Source: Pteria penguin
Taxonomy: Eukaryota > Mollusca > Bivalvia > Pterioida > Pteriidae
Reading direction: 5' to 3'
Assembly: GCA_035048485.1 (NCBI GenBank)
Contig: CM068582.1
Span: 15,542,001 to 15,606,000 of the forward strand
Length of the DNA: 64,000 nt
The position numbers and the translations under genes were made by a program. This document shows, piece by piece, positions 1-12,440 of the stretch (within the stretch, counting starts at the first letter, position 1; the number at the start of each line of letters is the position of its first letter). The notes under the pieces are model-generated. The model ran no database searches. It was not told the DNA's origin and worked only from the letters and a program-made list of their open reading frames with translations.

Positions 1-841
1 ATTCCTTCAAAAGTTGAAAATGTAAAAAGTTTTTAGATGTCAGGCGAAAGGTTTTTACAATCGTTTTCTTAACAATTGGTTCAAGAGAATCAAAAACATC
101 GATAGTGGTACAAATACATGGATATTCTTTTATTTAAACAGTTGATCTGAACAGCTAGTGTCAATATATATTTTAGGTACATGTAACGGCGGTTGCAAAT
201 TTCCACTTATTCGCCAAAAAGATTGCGTGTGAAAAATGTCAATGTATCGACAGACAGTGTCGTTTCTAATGTCGTCATCATTCTCCTGTGCTCATCAACG
301 TCGTTTGACACTGATTTATAACATTCTGTGTAGGTAGTCAGGACATGGACAGGACCTGTCTATTTAAACGATATGTTTGTGAATTTAGGTGATGAATATT
401 TAGGTAAGAACAGGGTGTCAGAAACAACTTCACAATGGTTGTTTATTAGTTAAACTTTCCGTAGTATTATTTCATTGTGTATTTCCCCAGTTATCTTGCA
501 GTGAACGAAATAATTGTATTACTTCTATACCTTTAAGCATTAGTGTTATTTTATTTCAAACTGTTATCATCTTAATATATCTGCATTTGTGCAGCCTATG
601 AAATCAAAGAAATTTAAAGAATAAGATAACAGACAAGGATGCGTACATTGTGACGTTTTGTTTAAATTTTTCAGAGAACTAGTGTCATGTTAATGTGGTA
701 ATTCTAATAATGTATCACAAACGAGATTTTAGATTGAGTTTCGGAGTTCCGTTCAACAAAACCGTATGTTGTGAAGAACGCCCAGAAATACAGTCAAGCC
801 ACTTTTAATGTTCACATATAATGAAATGAAGAATCGCATAC
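1..841. other. No exon seen (3' of gene A's linker exon)
   Basis: AT-rich sequence downstream of the last visible exon of gene A on the minus strand. By comparison with gene B, the NTPase exon of gene A should lie beyond the left edge, since the matching intron in gene B is 3.1 kb long. No P-loop or other exon was recognised here. Confidence 0.5.
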
Positions 842-877
842 CGTTTGGCCTTAATGGCTTCTTTTCGCTTGTTTCTT
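842..877 (-). CDS. Gene A exon 5: 36-bp cytoplasmic linker exon
   Basis: Acceptor TTACAG, donor AACG/GTATGC, phase 1 to phase 1. It encodes EETSEKKPLRPN. Recognised because gene B has an exon of identical length and phase at 44388-44423 beginning EEADIAKP. Both are charged, proline-containing linkers between membrane and NTPase. Confidence 0.75.
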
Positions 878-3800
878 CTGTAATGAAATCAGTTTAAATT
901 ATATTATGAAAAATAACAACTTCAATAATACAAGCATTTTAACAACGTTTCCTCAAATTAGGTGGACTTATTCTAGTTGACATAAAATTTGAGGTTTTCA
1001 GTGTTACATTAAATTTTTTCAATTAATATTACTGAGCGTAATACCGAAGAAATGAAAACGGAAACACTGAAAATCTATACAGTATTAAATCTTAAAAGCA
1101 ATTGCCCTTCTCTTCTATATATTATATAATTTACCACAATATTTCATGTTAAGTCTTGGACAATAAATGCTTACCTCCACTATTGAAAGCACGTCGTTTC
1201 TTATAGAACACAAAGACAATGATTATTATTATGATGACAATAAGGAGTACAATGAGGGCAATGCCATATCCAGGAAACCTGGAATCTTGGTGCTCTTCGT
1301 TTGTGACAGGTAACCTACAAAGATGACAAGGTAAAGTTTAAATGATCAAATGTCAATTATTGTCGAGAAAATATTTGTCCTTTGTACATTCACATTGGTC
1401 AGTTTTCCATTTTATTATATATACATGTAGTTTTGTTTCCTATTTATTAATATCATTATTATTTTATTGAAAAGAAAGGAATCTCAATGCATTTGAAAAT
1501 CAAAAGTAGTTAACTAATTATGTAACCCAAAATCATTCAAAACACTGACAAAAACTTGAATGCAACTAGGTTTATGCTTAGTATTGCAGTTTGATTATAA
1601 AACCAAAAATACTTTAGACCAAAGAATACAATTTTATCATCAAATATTTAAATCAATGTCTTGAATTTCTATTTATATGGATTTTCCCTTCATTTACATT
1701 ACTTTCACTGAATAGGAATGCGCCATTAATAATGGACATCTTTCGGCATGTGACACTTTCTTATTACGTGTCAAATCAGATATTGGAAAAAACCTACATT
1801 AATAGTTCAGAAACTTTCGAGAAAAGAATTTCCATCAATATCTGCCATTATTTACATCAGTTATTACAATTGTTAAAATAGATGTACATGTACTCAGCAA
1901 ATATATCAAGGTGCACTGAAGCTGGATACCGTTTCCTAAATCTGTTTGATTATAATCAAAACTGAGGTCTTGTTACCAATATTGATATAAATCTGAAATT
2001 TGGAGGCTGAATCGGTATTCTAACACTTAAATGAATGCTTTCACATCTGCATTTCTGAAATAAAACATGGATCGTCTTTATCTCCACGTTCCATAATTTG
2101 CCGTTTTAGTTATGAAGTTATAGACAAATTAATTTTGAAGTTATAGACAAACTTCTTTCGCTAAATTTCAAAGCGACTCAAATTTCTACATTTGATTTTT
2201 CTACACTTTATACATCTCTGCCTCATGATTTGATTAAAAGCAAGTTGCTGTCTCTTATATAATGGTGTTTTCACAGAGAATCTAAAACGTACATATGTAC
2301 TTCCAATAACTCTGGATTCTTTTCCAACAAACAATATACTTCATATAAATACTGGACTTGCAAGGAATTATGTAAAGCACTTGATTTTCTCATGAATAAT
2401 ATTTTTGTGCAATTTGATGGCAAGATATATCAACAAATAGTTGGAATTCCTATGGGTACTAACTGCGCGCCTCTGATAGCAGATTTATTTCTTTATTGTT
2501 ATGAGAGAGATTTTATGGTTTCTATTCAAAAATCAAAACGTTTTGACCTCATTGACAAATTTAATAATACTTGCAGATATCTGGATGACATTTTGGTTAT
2601 CGACAACCCTGAATTCGAACGATGTATATCAGAAATATATCCACCAGAGCTCATATTGAATAAAGCTAATACTTGAGATAAATCTACACATTTCTTAGAT
2701 TTAAACATCAAAATTATAAACAACCTAATATATACTAATATTTATGATAAACGTAAGGATTTTGGATTTCCTATTGTAAATTTCCCTTACTTGGATGGCG
2801 ATGTCCCTCGACTCCCATCATATGGTATTTATATATCTCAATTATTTCGATTTGTCAGAGGCTGCACCGATGTTTTGGACTTTCATAAACGAAATTTACA
2901 AATTACTACTAAACTTTTAACTCAGGGTTACAGATATCACAAGCTAAGAAAAACATTTGCCAAATTCTTCAAATATTATTCAGAACTTCTATCTAAATTT
3001 GGAAATATTTCTTTTCAACAGTATGTATCCAATGGAATTTCCCATCCTAATTTTTACGGTGATCTCGTATATAAACTAAGGAAAGTAAAAGGCTCTGATA
3101 ACGTTATTTTATCATGTAATACAATAGTCAAACGTCTCCTAAATAGACAATATGATATTGAGATCATCAAAAAGACTATAGGTCTTGTATTTGGCCCCTC
3201 TACAGTTTTATGAACGTTGCACGCTGACTAACAGGGCGGTGGGGACTATATGACGGGCCAAACCTCTTTCAGAGGAGACATGGTCCTGAACCTCGACCCC
3301 TCTGTCTGTTAGTCGGGACTCCTACAAATCTAGGGTCTTAGCTCGCTTTCAGACTGGCAGAGCACGATTTATCATGTTGATGTCGCATATATTTTTATAC
3401 CATTATGTGTTTTACAATACCTTACGTGTTTATATTTTTATGACCTCTCAATATGCGATACATGTGGACCCTTGTTCTTTACATGGAGGATTATTTATAA
3501 ACTTTTAAATGTACGTCCTTTGATTGTTCTGCTGTTACGGTGAGTGGGAAGGTGGGCCCGTAAACCGGTTAACCACACCATTTGTTTGGCTTTTGTCAAA
3601 TTAAATGACCGTCCTAAGTCGGTATCGTAATTGCACTACAATCAAATATTTTTGTAATGTGTTATATGTTCTAGTTTATTATCTATATTCATGTAATGTA
3701 TAGCTCCATGGTGACTTCTGCCACATAACTGAGCCAGTAACTCGTCTTTTTTCTTTAACAGAATTTATGTTTAGTGTTTGGTTTGTATCACACGACACCG

Positions 3801-6760
3801 GGTAACTAAAATGATTTTTATTGATATGAACAAGGCACATTTTCAGCCAGATATAGAGGTATTTGAAATAATGAGGTCACCATGATAATACATATGTAAC
3901 CTAAATATAGACAGGTATATATAAATTTAGAATTAAATACCATCATAATCTAATCACTGGTTTGGGGCGATAAATTTATCGAAAATGTATAGAGTATTGA
4001 GGTCTCGAATGTAAGAAATCTATACACTAATAATTTCCCAACAGTTATATTGACCATAATACTTCATACTACTCGGAGCTAACCCCTAGTAAAAAAGCGT
4101 TTACTTTTTTTGTGTGTATGTCCTTGGCGATTGTGTACTGCAGCTTGGTCAGATATCTTCTGTTTTCGTTCATACGCATATAAGACTTTTTGTATATTTT
4201 CATCCCACATTATGCATGTATTTTACAGAATACATCAAATATGGGCTGGCGCAAATTGGCAATAAATGACAAATTCGAATTACAGTAAATCCACTCAGCA
4301 CTTTTTTAAGGGGGGGTTGTTTTTGTTTGGTATTTGTTATAAAACAAAAAAATTATATATACATCTGAGTTGATCCTTTCCTATTTAAAGCTTTAATAGT
4401 TTCGAAACATCCAGGACCTGTAAAGGAGAACAATACAATGTTAAATGTATTGACAAGTTTTGGTAGGCAAAAAAGTTTAAGATAATTACGATTTTAGTAA
4501 CATTCATGTAGGTAATTTACCGGATGCCCCTTTTTTCAAGATAACTGTCATTTATAGTTTATTTCAAATATTGAAATCAAGTATAACTAACGTGCCCAGA
4601 TATGCTTTTAATTTTATCTTAGAAATGGAATTTCTACTCATAACATAAAGGATATGAGTAGTTATGTTAAAACTTGCTTGGTTTGGAATTTGCATGAACA
4701 ATAATAATAATAAAAAAATTTAATAGACCAATTTATCAATTTATATTCCTGTTATCAAATAAAGGAAATCTGTGAAGTTACAGTTCGGTATCTTGAATAG
4801 AGAATGAAGCTAATTACTTAACAAGATTGTTGTTGATGCCATTATTGACATATCGTATGGGTATTGACGATGTATAAACAATAGCAATCTTTTAAGATAT
4901 TTTAATGACGAAAAATGGTTATCGATATAATAAATATGTTATTAATTTGCTGCCGACCTACAACAAGTCAATATAAGTGTTTGAATTATATTTTCTATCA
5001 TAATATTAACATTCCTTGTATATTTCAATAGAAAAACGCACATAACAAACCTCTTATGAAGACATATTAATCAATTACGATCGGTGATTAGAGCCCACTT
5101 CTATTATTACCAGCTGATAACAGTTAGATTTCCAGCAGTTAGGTTTACTATGAGAGCTAAGATCTAATGTCTTTTCTGAGGACACGAAATCGAATAGTCT
5201 ATGATCATAATGAGACTCGAGCTAGTAAGTTTCGAATTAAGTAGTCTGATTTGTTAACACACTGTCCGAAAAAGAAAACGTTTATAATGTATATATCTAT
5301 AATAATAATGAACTTACTTTTGTAGTATTTCTGCGACATATAATGTAACTTTGGACATCCTTCTGTCTTATTTTCATCACACTTAAACGGTTGAATATTG
5401 CCATTCAACGAGTAAATTGCCGGACAAAGTTCTGTAAACATCATAAACACAAAAATACTAAATGAACATTTACTCAAATTTATAACATAGTGATGTTCTG
5501 TACAACATTAGCAATACAAAGGTATGCTGATTGCAGATGGAATTGATGCAAACATTTCTGGAAGACATTCGAATCTGTGTGAGGCATCAATTTTGTTGTC
5601 ACTAAAAGCCACACCTACATCATTTCACTTACATAGAGAATATTTCTTCCTCGTATAGGGCATCAAAATTGACCTAGTTCCATACATAAAGTTGATTTGT
5701 TGGTTGATTGGTGTTTTACCTCGCTTTCAACAATTTTTCATTTATATCGCGGCATGGAAACAGGAGGTAACTAACCTCTTAAACATTGTGGCGCAACCCG
5801 GAAATCGAATCCGGATCGTCGGCGCCGCTTACATATGTAAAGACTATTATAACCATGATAGCAGACATTTCAAATACCATTTGAAAATTGCTTGTAGTAT
5901 TATGTGATCTCTTATATTTCAAGATTTTTTTTCACCTACAGAAAGGCGTACGTAGAAATGAAAAGCAGGGGTAAAAGCATATATAATATTTCTACGGTGG
6001 TCAGAGCGTAGATAATATATGTTTGTGAGATAATAACTCAATGAAAATTCCCATTTAATATAAGATTATGTTTGCATCAGTACGTTTTATCTTGATGTGT
6101 ATTTGTCTATCAATATGAAGAACACATTCACAGTCAACAGTGTGGGAAAATCATTCACTTACAGATCATGTATCTCATCCATAAGCTACAATTAGGAAAG
6201 TAAATATTGTATGTATACTTATTTCTTATTTAGACTTATTTCATAAATAATTCATATTTTAGCTGTTCATTGTGTCGTATCTGAAGAATACACTAATATT
6301 TAAAATACATTAAGTCGAACTAAAGAAGGCGCAACAGACCCATGGTAGAATGCCATAATCATGAAGGCACTAATGATTCAACGGATTCCACCTTTTAACG
6401 GTTTTGCGCTAAAATACAATTGCGCTAATATATGTACACGCACAGCACGCTATATTACTTACCTGGTTCCATCCTTATCATGGGACCACAAAACTCAATA
6501 GATTTTTGATTGTCTGGATAGCCATTTAGACAGTGATAGAATATATCAGCACTGGCATTACATGATAAACCATTTATCGGTAAACTGAAATTGAGCTCAG
6601 TTTTGTTGCCAAGTTCTGTCGTATAAATTTCTTCACAAGGTATGTTAAATGACTCCCGCTGCTGTGTGTTTCTTTGTTGTGCCAGAGCTATACAACTAAA
6701 AGTGACGAACAACAGAAGCGAAGTCTTTTTCCCCTTTACCGTTTTCAGCATGAAAGGCAT
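842..6760 (-). CDS. Gene A: signal peptide, Cys-rich ectodomain, transmembrane protein (5' part; continues off the window)
   Basis: Multi-exon gene assembled from splice sites: coding exons 6463-6760, 5318-5431, 4363-4417, 1175-1314 and 842-877, all joining in frame (phases 1, 1, 2, 1, 1). The product starts with a secretion signal (hydrophobic core around residues 14-26, ending near ALA-QQ). An ectodomain with eight cysteines and four N-glycosylation sequons (NKT, NFS, NAS, NKT) follows, then a transmembrane helix rich in Ile/Val and a basic FYKKRR stop-transfer. Introns are 1031, 900, 3048 and 297 bp; the 3-kb intron holds a Penelope-like element and the first intron a SINE. Gene B at 40.7-55.0 kb is a paralogue with the same exon plan, and its NTPase exon predicts one for gene A off the left edge. 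The seen part is open throughout. By architecture it is a type I membrane receptor; ligand and role are unknown. Confidence 0.82.
1175..1314 (-). CDS. Gene A exon 4: transmembrane helix and stop-transfer
   Basis: 140 bp, phase 2 to phase 1, acceptor TTTGTAG and donor GGAG/GTAAGC. About 17 juxtamembrane residues precede a helix of some 20 residues made almost only of I, V, L and F. Then comes FYKKRR, identical to gene B. The orientation is extracellular N-terminus, cytoplasmic C-terminus. Confidence 0.87.
2138..3731 (+). mobile_element. Penelope-like reverse transcriptase element, copy 1 (5'-truncated, broken)
   Basis: Lies antisense within intron 3 of gene A. The frame shows RT motif A (FDFSTLYTSLPH, from about 2194), motif B (GIPMGTNCAPLIADLFLY, 2437-2490) and motif C (RYLDDI, about 2575). 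A thumb/C-terminal part follows at 2791-3213, ending FYGDLVYKLRKVKG and VFGP. Stop codons at about 2230-2400 and at 2674 break the frame. No EN domain is seen. A near-identical copy lies inverted at 13822-15427. RT motifs resemble Penelope-like elements, but the exact clade is not decided. Confidence 0.75.
2190..3213 (+). pseudogene. Reverse transcriptase pseudogene of the Penelope-like copy 1
   Basis: Two open segments remain: 2392-2676 (fingers/palm, with the GIPMG and YLDD motifs) and 2791-3213 (C-terminal part with YGIYISQL...RFVRGCTDVLDF). They share one frame but are separated by a stop at about 2674. Earlier codons with motif A contain stops. Catalytic aspartates of YLDD are intact. 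No protein is expected. Confidence 0.72.
4108..4172 (+). repeat. Penelope-like 3' tail remnant
   Basis: Reads GTCCTTGGCGATTG..GCAGCTTGGTCAGATATCTTCTG, close to the 3'-terminal ~60 bp shared by the other tails in this window (for example 38780-38836). It is separated by about 380 bp from the end of copy 1, in the same orientation, so it could be the displaced end of the same insertion. Confidence 0.5.
4363..4417 (-). CDS. Gene A exon 3: short PGCF exon
   Basis: 55 bp, phase 1 to phase 2. Acceptor TTTACAG. The donor AGAT/GTATAT is weak but falls at the homologous position in gene B. With the preceding codon it reads YYK-S-PGCF; 17 whole codons, one cysteine. The length equals that of gene B exon 3. 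Confidence 0.78.
5318..5431 (-). CDS. Gene A exon 2: Cys-rich ectodomain module
   Basis: 114 bp, phase 1 to phase 1, acceptor TTTACAG and donor AAAA/GTAAGT. It encodes 37 whole codons, from LCPAIY to QKYYK, with three cysteines and one NKT sequon. 25 of 37 residues match exon 2 of gene B, including the block NIQPFKCD and the closing KYYK. Confidence 0.85.
5692..5840 (-). repeat. tRNA-derived SINE, truncated
   Basis: Matches the SINE at 39925-40092 in the same orientation: GTTGATTGGTGTTTTAC tail side, CGCTTTCAACAATTTTTCA, and the tRNA-like box B complement at AACCCGGAAATCGAATCC. The left part of the tRNA-like head (box A) is missing. It sits in intron 1 of gene A. Confidence 0.72.
6463..6760 (-). 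CDS. Gene A exon 1: start codon, signal peptide, first half of ectodomain
   Basis: 298 bp, 99 codons plus one base (phase 1). The reading frame stays open upstream to an ATG at 6802. I prefer the ATG at 6760 because it gives exactly the exon length of gene B and aligns MPFML with MSCMI. Residues 14-26 are the hydrophobic signal core and cleavage is likely near ALA-QQ. Four cysteines follow (in CEEIY, GLSC, FYHC, EFCGP). The donor reads CCAG/GTAAGT. Confidence 0.85.
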
Positions 6761-6812
6761 CTTTTGCTTTTGATATATGTCAAAATAAGAATTTTGTTTC
6801 ACATTGATTTAT
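6761..6812 (-). other. Gene A 5' UTR part of exon 1, with upstream splice acceptor
   Basis: On the minus strand an acceptor TTTCAG lies at about 6813-6818, followed by ATAAATCAAT. The same acceptor and flank (TTTCAG/ATTAATCAAT) sit upstream of gene B exon 1. This suggests that both genes have a further non-coding 5' exon. That upstream exon and the promoter were not located. Confidence 0.55.
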
Positions 6813-9100
6813 CTGAAATTAAAAGAAGTCACTGAAGCTGAATAATCAATTTTTTTCAGAAATGTGACAGATCATCACGTCATATTTAAACACTTTAAAA
6901 TGAAATGAAAATAAAGACGTTAGTCATGTTTGTTTAACACTTCTTTTTGTAACATTTCATTAACATTATATATGTCTAAATTGTAAATGTTTAAAATCTG
7001 ACTCATTGACTAGCAATTTCTCTCTCTTGAATATTGAAATTGACGGACCCCTCATGCCGTAAGTTTGGTATCGTGTTATAAACATTGAACAGCAACTAAA
7101 TTTTCATATAAATATCAGATTACATATATATGTATAAATCTAAAGTACCATACGCTCATTTCAGTGATGGTCAAGACCGAAACTATAAAAACCGAAAGTA
7201 TAAATCATTGAAGAGCAAATTTATTACCAATTAGACCTAATAGAAAAAATGTAAGATCTAAGTACAGAGCAGTCCACGACGGAGATAGTTTTTAGTTTAA
7301 AAATATTTTACATACTTTTTTCTCAGTGATCAGCAAGATTTCTGTTGTCTTACTTATGTTCTCTAATGACAAGAGAAATCCAATGACTCCTCCCAATTTA
7401 AAATTACTAACTGCGTTATCATTTATTATATAGCTTATCTAGACATAATCATGTTGCACTTGCCTGATTTGGAGGTTAGATTATTTATATCCTCTCATGA
7501 TTTATTCAAATCCAGGATGTCAGTCTATGGAGTTTTAAAAATTGACTCTTCCCATTGCCGAATAATTGGACATCCCCTATATTTTCAGGTCAAAAGCATT
7601 AAAACTGAAAACTTCCTGTTTCTCATTATAAGTTTGTTTTATGTGCAGACGTTTTGCGAAAGAGGAAAGAAATAAAACAGAAAATTATTTCATGGTAGTA
7701 AAAATCCAACATCAATGAAGCTAATTTTTTAAAGTGGACATGATTATATTTGGTGTTTACCATCCGAGTCTCGACTGGGGACTCTTTGTTTTAAGAGCAT
7801 GTACTGTCCTGATGTAGATTATGTTCAAAGCTGGAAAGAACCAGCCAAGGGGGAATGGGGGGGGGGTGGTTAGGGCAGGCCCCGCATTTTGTTGGTTCAT
7901 CATGAACCAATGCTTTATTACATTACGAAACGAAACTAAAGGCGTTGACTGCACCTACCTTTCTTAAAACGAAAGTAGATAAAGACGGTTAATAAATTTC
8001 TAATATAGCTCATCGCTTATTTTAATAACACATATAGATCTAGATATACTTTAATAATAGTATGACTAAGGTATAGACTATACCCTATTTGTTGTCCTTC
8101 ATTTTCTCTATAATGATTTAGTTGTTCAGACTGGACTTTTCACGTTCTCAAGATAAACCAAGGGACGATATCAATATGTACTTTGATAACGTTTAAACAT
8201 GTACAAGTGGGAGAAGTAATTTTAATATTGGCCAGTTGTCCTCTGATTTCTCTTTTTAATTGTAGTCATTTTCTCTTGGTCCGTGATAGTTTTTCTACAG
8301 TGATCAGCCTTCCGTTGTGTTTTCAATGTTTATTTTTAATGCGACAACTATGTTATAGAAGCATGTCAAGTATACGACTCAGAACAGATTATATATAAAA
8401 GAATCCTGAATATAAAACTATGTGAAACTATGCTCAGTATAACATCAAGTCCAAATGTAAAGTTCTATTCCTCCTATAACCTAAACTTATAATAAAACTG
8501 AAACGAAGACCGAAAGACTAAGAATATAACTAATACTTATACTGAAAGATTAAGAGACTCGGACTAAAAGACTAAGACTAAAAGACTAGGACTATAAGAG
8601 CAATACTGGAACATTCAGAGAGACTAGAAATATTCAAATAACAAAGTAGTTTTAATACTACTTCCAATGCAATACACCCAACCCGTATGTGTACAATATC
8701 TACCTAATATGTCAACGTTATCATTAATTCTCGTGATGTCACTGTAAATGCTCTATCAAATGCAGATTTAATCGTAAAGACATATTACGATATTGAACTA
8801 CAATGGAATGTACGAGAAATGTACGTGGTACATTCTACTGCATGTTTGACTGTCATAAACTAAACCATAAAACTGCGACCGAGTGGGTGTTCCGTGTCGC
8901 ATTACATGGTATTCAACTGGCAGTTCTCAAATGGTTAGTTCCCTGCTCCTACAACCCTGTGGGTGTTCCGTGCTGTGGTACACTTTAACCATTCACGTCC
9001 CGATTCAAGCAGTTACAGTTAACTACCCTGTGGAAACTCGTGTAATTTCATAATTATTCAATTAAATCAAGTAATTGAAAATGGCAATATAAACATTTGA
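6813..9100. other. Intergenic, no gene recognised
   Basis: AT-rich sequence upstream of gene A. Only short chance ORFs (at most 74 codons). A run at 8500-8630 repeats AAAGACTAAGACT-like words, a small degenerate minisatellite. A poly-G tract lies at 7857-7866. The missing 5' exon and promoter of gene A should lie here or further right but could not be placed. Confidence 0.5.
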
Positions 9101-9101
9101 C

Positions 9102-9365
9102 AATCTTTGATGTTCTTAGAGTGGACGGGCATTATTATTAACCCTGACACTGTCCACTTCGTACACACATCTTGAATTCTTCTTCTTTGATCTTCTTCTT
9201 CGTCGCAGGTTTTCAATACTTTTACATACACTTACATGCAATATGTAACGTAATTAAACAATACATTTAACAATGATAACATGGATTAGAACATCTCTGA
9301 TGTTCTTAGGGTGGACGGGCATTATCATTAACCTTTTATACTGTCCACCCCACGGGCACATCCAG
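9102..9365. repeat. Pair of ~70-bp direct repeats
   Basis: Two units, 9108-9180 and 9290-9365, share TGATGTTCTTAG, GTGGACGGGCATTAT and CTGTCCAC. The second unit lies inside the 150-codon ORF on the other strand. No family is recognised. Confidence 0.6.
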
Positions 9366-9706
9366 GATATACAGATAGTGAGTTCTACGTGCGATTTAGC
9401 ATCCACGTTTCTTCCCCGTACTTTTTTTTTAATATTCACCTTGTTGATCCCTCTACTATGAACATATCCGCTGCTCAATGAGTGGGATGGACTGGGTTGC
9501 AATTCTAACTTAAGTTTATTCAATTTCGGATAGACCGATACAAGATTGGATATTACCAGTGTCCCTGAATAAGACAGCATCTGTGGTGAAGTCATAGTAA
9601 CGACCTCCACGTGGTGAGCGTGGTCAACCGGTCTGGTTAACATCACTTTATTTTCTGGAGTTAGTGTCGGTACCCTGACAACTTTGGCAATCCTGACTTC
9701 GTACAC
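9254..9706 (-). CDS. Hypothetical ORF of 150 codons
   Basis: Open frame in a locally less AT-rich patch. The first half reads as a mixed, plausible protein (VRVPTLTPENKVMLTRP, then HAHHVEVVTM). The second half overlaps a ~70-bp direct repeat and is rich in I, V and K. No domain, signal peptide or membrane helix is recognised, and no splice partners or polyadenylation site were found. It could be a relic of a transposon gene, an exon of an unknown gene, or chance. Coding status is uncertain. Confidence 0.25.
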   Translation of the reverse strand: MYEVRIAKVVRVPTLTPENKVMLTRPVDHAHHVEVVTMTSPQMLSYSGTLVISNLVSVYPKLNKLKLELQPSPSHSLSSGYVHSRGINKVNIKKKVRGRNVDAKSHVELTICISWMCPWGGQYKRLMIMPVHPKNIRDVLIHVIIVKCIV

Positions 9707-10916
9707 ACGTGAATGACTTGGGTTAACTCATTTTCTTACTGGAGTTGACTACTGCTGAGGGTAGTGACATAGGGTCATCTTCAAGCTCAATCCACAAATT
9801 CTAAAGTTTATGTAATTTTCGGCTGCTTATCGAATAACAGTGTTTTAGCTGGGATGTCAAGGATATTGGGTTTAATCCTTATTTCTCCTTTGCTTTCCGA
9901 TCAGTAATTCAAGAAGGTTACTACTTAATCGTCTCTACATTTCTCGTTTTAGCCGACTTTCTCTTTTTTCCTCCCTTGATCGATTGTTTACAAATTTGGA
10001 ATTTACAAAAATAATTTTGAAGCCTGATCCGAAATATCCAAAGTATTGCCATAAAGGGTATGATTACTACACAATATACAAAACAAATCAAAAAAGGGAG
10101 TGTCCTTTTACTATCTACTAGATTTTTATTAAGTGATTTATCTTAGTTTCCTCATTCTCCTGAAGTATTTGGCGGAATTTAAATCTTTTTGGGGACAATG
10201 CATCAAAGGTTTTTCTAGACAACTGATGAACGAAACTGGTAACTTCGAAGAAATTCTCTTAAATTGTTTGTAATATGATAAGTATTGTCCTACTTTAGTA
10301 CGGTGTGAGTATCAGATAGCACGACAATTCTAACTACGGTATGTCAATGTGGGACCAGGTTCTAACAAAGCGAAGGTGAAGATGCGTTACATATTACATT
10401 AAATTCTAAGGGGACTTTGGACGCAACTACTCAGTGGCCATTGGTCATATAGGTGGCCTGGGGATCAGGGACATTCGTTACTAGACGAGTTTACAATAAT
10501 TTGACATTGTCTTGGTGTCCTAATCACATACTTGTCAAACAACATAAAATATCTGTGAAAGTTAACTTAACAATGCCAACTATGCCTTACGCTTGTGCAC
10601 TGCGATGGTTTATACCTCTAGTAAAAATTTCGGAATACGAGCATGTTACACACCAGAAACAAGTATAGAGAATCGAATTATGACTCTTAAGAATAGTTAT
10701 ATAAGTCCAACAGTAATCGAAATCGCGTGTATAAATGGTTCTGAAAAATAACGGAAGGTAGCAAGTGACCTACAGATAACATATTAAGTTGAATATTTAA
10801 TCTTTGGGTTTTATCCCTGGCATTATCTAATAAAACCTGATAAAAGAAACTTATTATTGCTTAGATTCAAATAATACTTGTTTAAAGAATTTTTAATTTC
10901 TTTACATCTTACGTTA
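9707..10916. other. Intergenic, nothing recognised
   Basis: No long ORFs, no repeats beyond low complexity and no known element. It lies between the 150-codon ORF and the C-terminal end of the gypsy pol relic. No LTR was recognised here, although a 3' LTR would be expected in this place. Confidence 0.4.
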
Positions 10917-11308
10917 TCATCTACTATTTCTAATGTTCCCTGCGGATGTGGGGACACATTTATGGAAGCCATTTTCTTTCTCAGATATGTTTGTTTTGAA
11001 TTCTCTTGGTTCTACACAATCATTACTAGATAATGGTTCAAGGGGTTTGATACTTGCAGAAACAGCATCGATCTCCATGAGTTCTTCAGGAGAATCGGGG
11101 GTAACCATGGGGTCTGTAAGGGTATTTTTAGCATCGGACTCTCACTCTCTACAACTATTACTGGGTTTAATAGTTCTTCTCCTGAGTTAAGCGATTCGTG
11201 TATAGTGTTAGGACTTCGTATTCGCCTGCGAAGTGCCATTAAGGGAATGTCATCTTCGTCACACGAGTCTTCCCTTTCCTGTTGTTTGTACCTCACGATT
11301 CTGTACAT
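10917..11308 (-). pseudogene. Acidic C-terminal extension of gypsy 1 pol
   Basis: Two overlapping open segments, 11012-11308 and 10917-11108, continue from the integrase tail after VVPPEETEDENS. They read as a Glu/Ser-rich acidic segment (EREDSCDEDDIPL; TPDSPEELMEID). Similar acidic tails follow the integrase in some metazoan gypsy pols. Two stops end it near 10917. Confidence 0.55.
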
Positions 11309-12440
11309 AACAGTTTCTTCAGAGACCGAATTTTCGTCTTCTGTTTCTTCTGGGGGTACGACATATGTACTTTGTCTGATGAGGTTTCCTACCGAGTCCC
11401 TAGGAATCCTCCATTCGTCTATCTTGGCTTATCGCATATGTCTTGCATTTGTCTCGGTGACCCGTCTAATTGACTCCTCACACGGAAACTAACAGGTCCC
11501 ATTTGATTTATTATCCTGCGGTAAGGATTTGCTGTTCAATTTGTTAAGTCTTCTTTGGTTCCTTATATACTGGATCTCCAATCTTAAAGTTTTCATCAGT
11601 TGCGTTACGATTCCTTCTTTTTACATTTTGCTTCCTTCAGGTTACCTTGTAGTAAAGTGAAAGCTTTATGTTGTTCTTGAAGGGCTATCTGGTGTTGGTC
11701 GTTACCCTTATATCTCCTTCTTGGTTTCAGTATTGTATCCAAGGGTAAAACAACATCTGTTTTGTAAAGTAAGTAAAATGGTGAAAACTTGCTTGATTCA
11801 TTAGTATGGAAATGTATTGTTGCCAAAATCTGGTTCAGATAAAGATCCCAGGTCTGAACATCCTCAATTATCTTTTTATACATGACGTCATAAAGTGTAC
11901 GGTGAAACCGTTCTACTTTTCCATTAGGTTGAGGACTGTAAAAAGGACGTTTTAATATGGTGTAAGTTCTTTGCTTCTAGCGTTTCTTGAACTTTCTTGT
12001 TGATGTTCTCAGTTTCATTGTCTGTAACTATCTCTAACGGAGAACCGAACCTTGGAAAAATTTGTTCTAAAGCAAGATGAACTATCCTATCTGCAGCCTT
12101 ATCTGGTACAATGAAGGCTTTGGGCCATCGTGAGTATAAATCTACTAAGGATACAATGTATCTGTTTCCTGGTAAAGTCGTCGGATACGGTCCTGAATGA
12201 TCTATTCTAATCTTGGTAAACGGATAAGGTTGTATCTGTGTCTTCTGTGAAGTCCTGGTCCGGCGCAATATACACTTCCCTGTGTTCATTAATTTTCTTG
12301 TAAAGATGTGGAAAATAATATTTATTCTTGATTTGCATCAAAAGTCTTATTATTGGCATGTGTCCCAGAAGGTCATGGTATTGTTCTATTACAAATTTTT
12401 CCATGTTCTTGGAGACGTAGAGACCTAAGATGGGGGTCAT
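11200..12440 (-). pseudogene. Gypsy 1 integrase and pol C-terminus
   Basis: A zinc-binding H2C2-like part (YHDLLGH, about 12360-12400) comes first. The DDE core follows: IRIDHSGPYP gives the first Asp (about 12190-12215), VTDNE the second (about 12020), and after a frameshift SPQPNGKVERFHRTL gives the Glu (about 11890-11930). A conserved tail (about 11480-11600) resembles GDPVY..R..NKLN..PY.RII..GPVSF. The frame is broken at each border. Confidence 0.82.

Noticed and set aside
6760..6802. Upstream ATG of gene A exon 1 (14 extra residues)
   Set aside because: It would put a polar stretch before the signal core and break the equal exon length with gene B. The ATG at 6760 is preferred.
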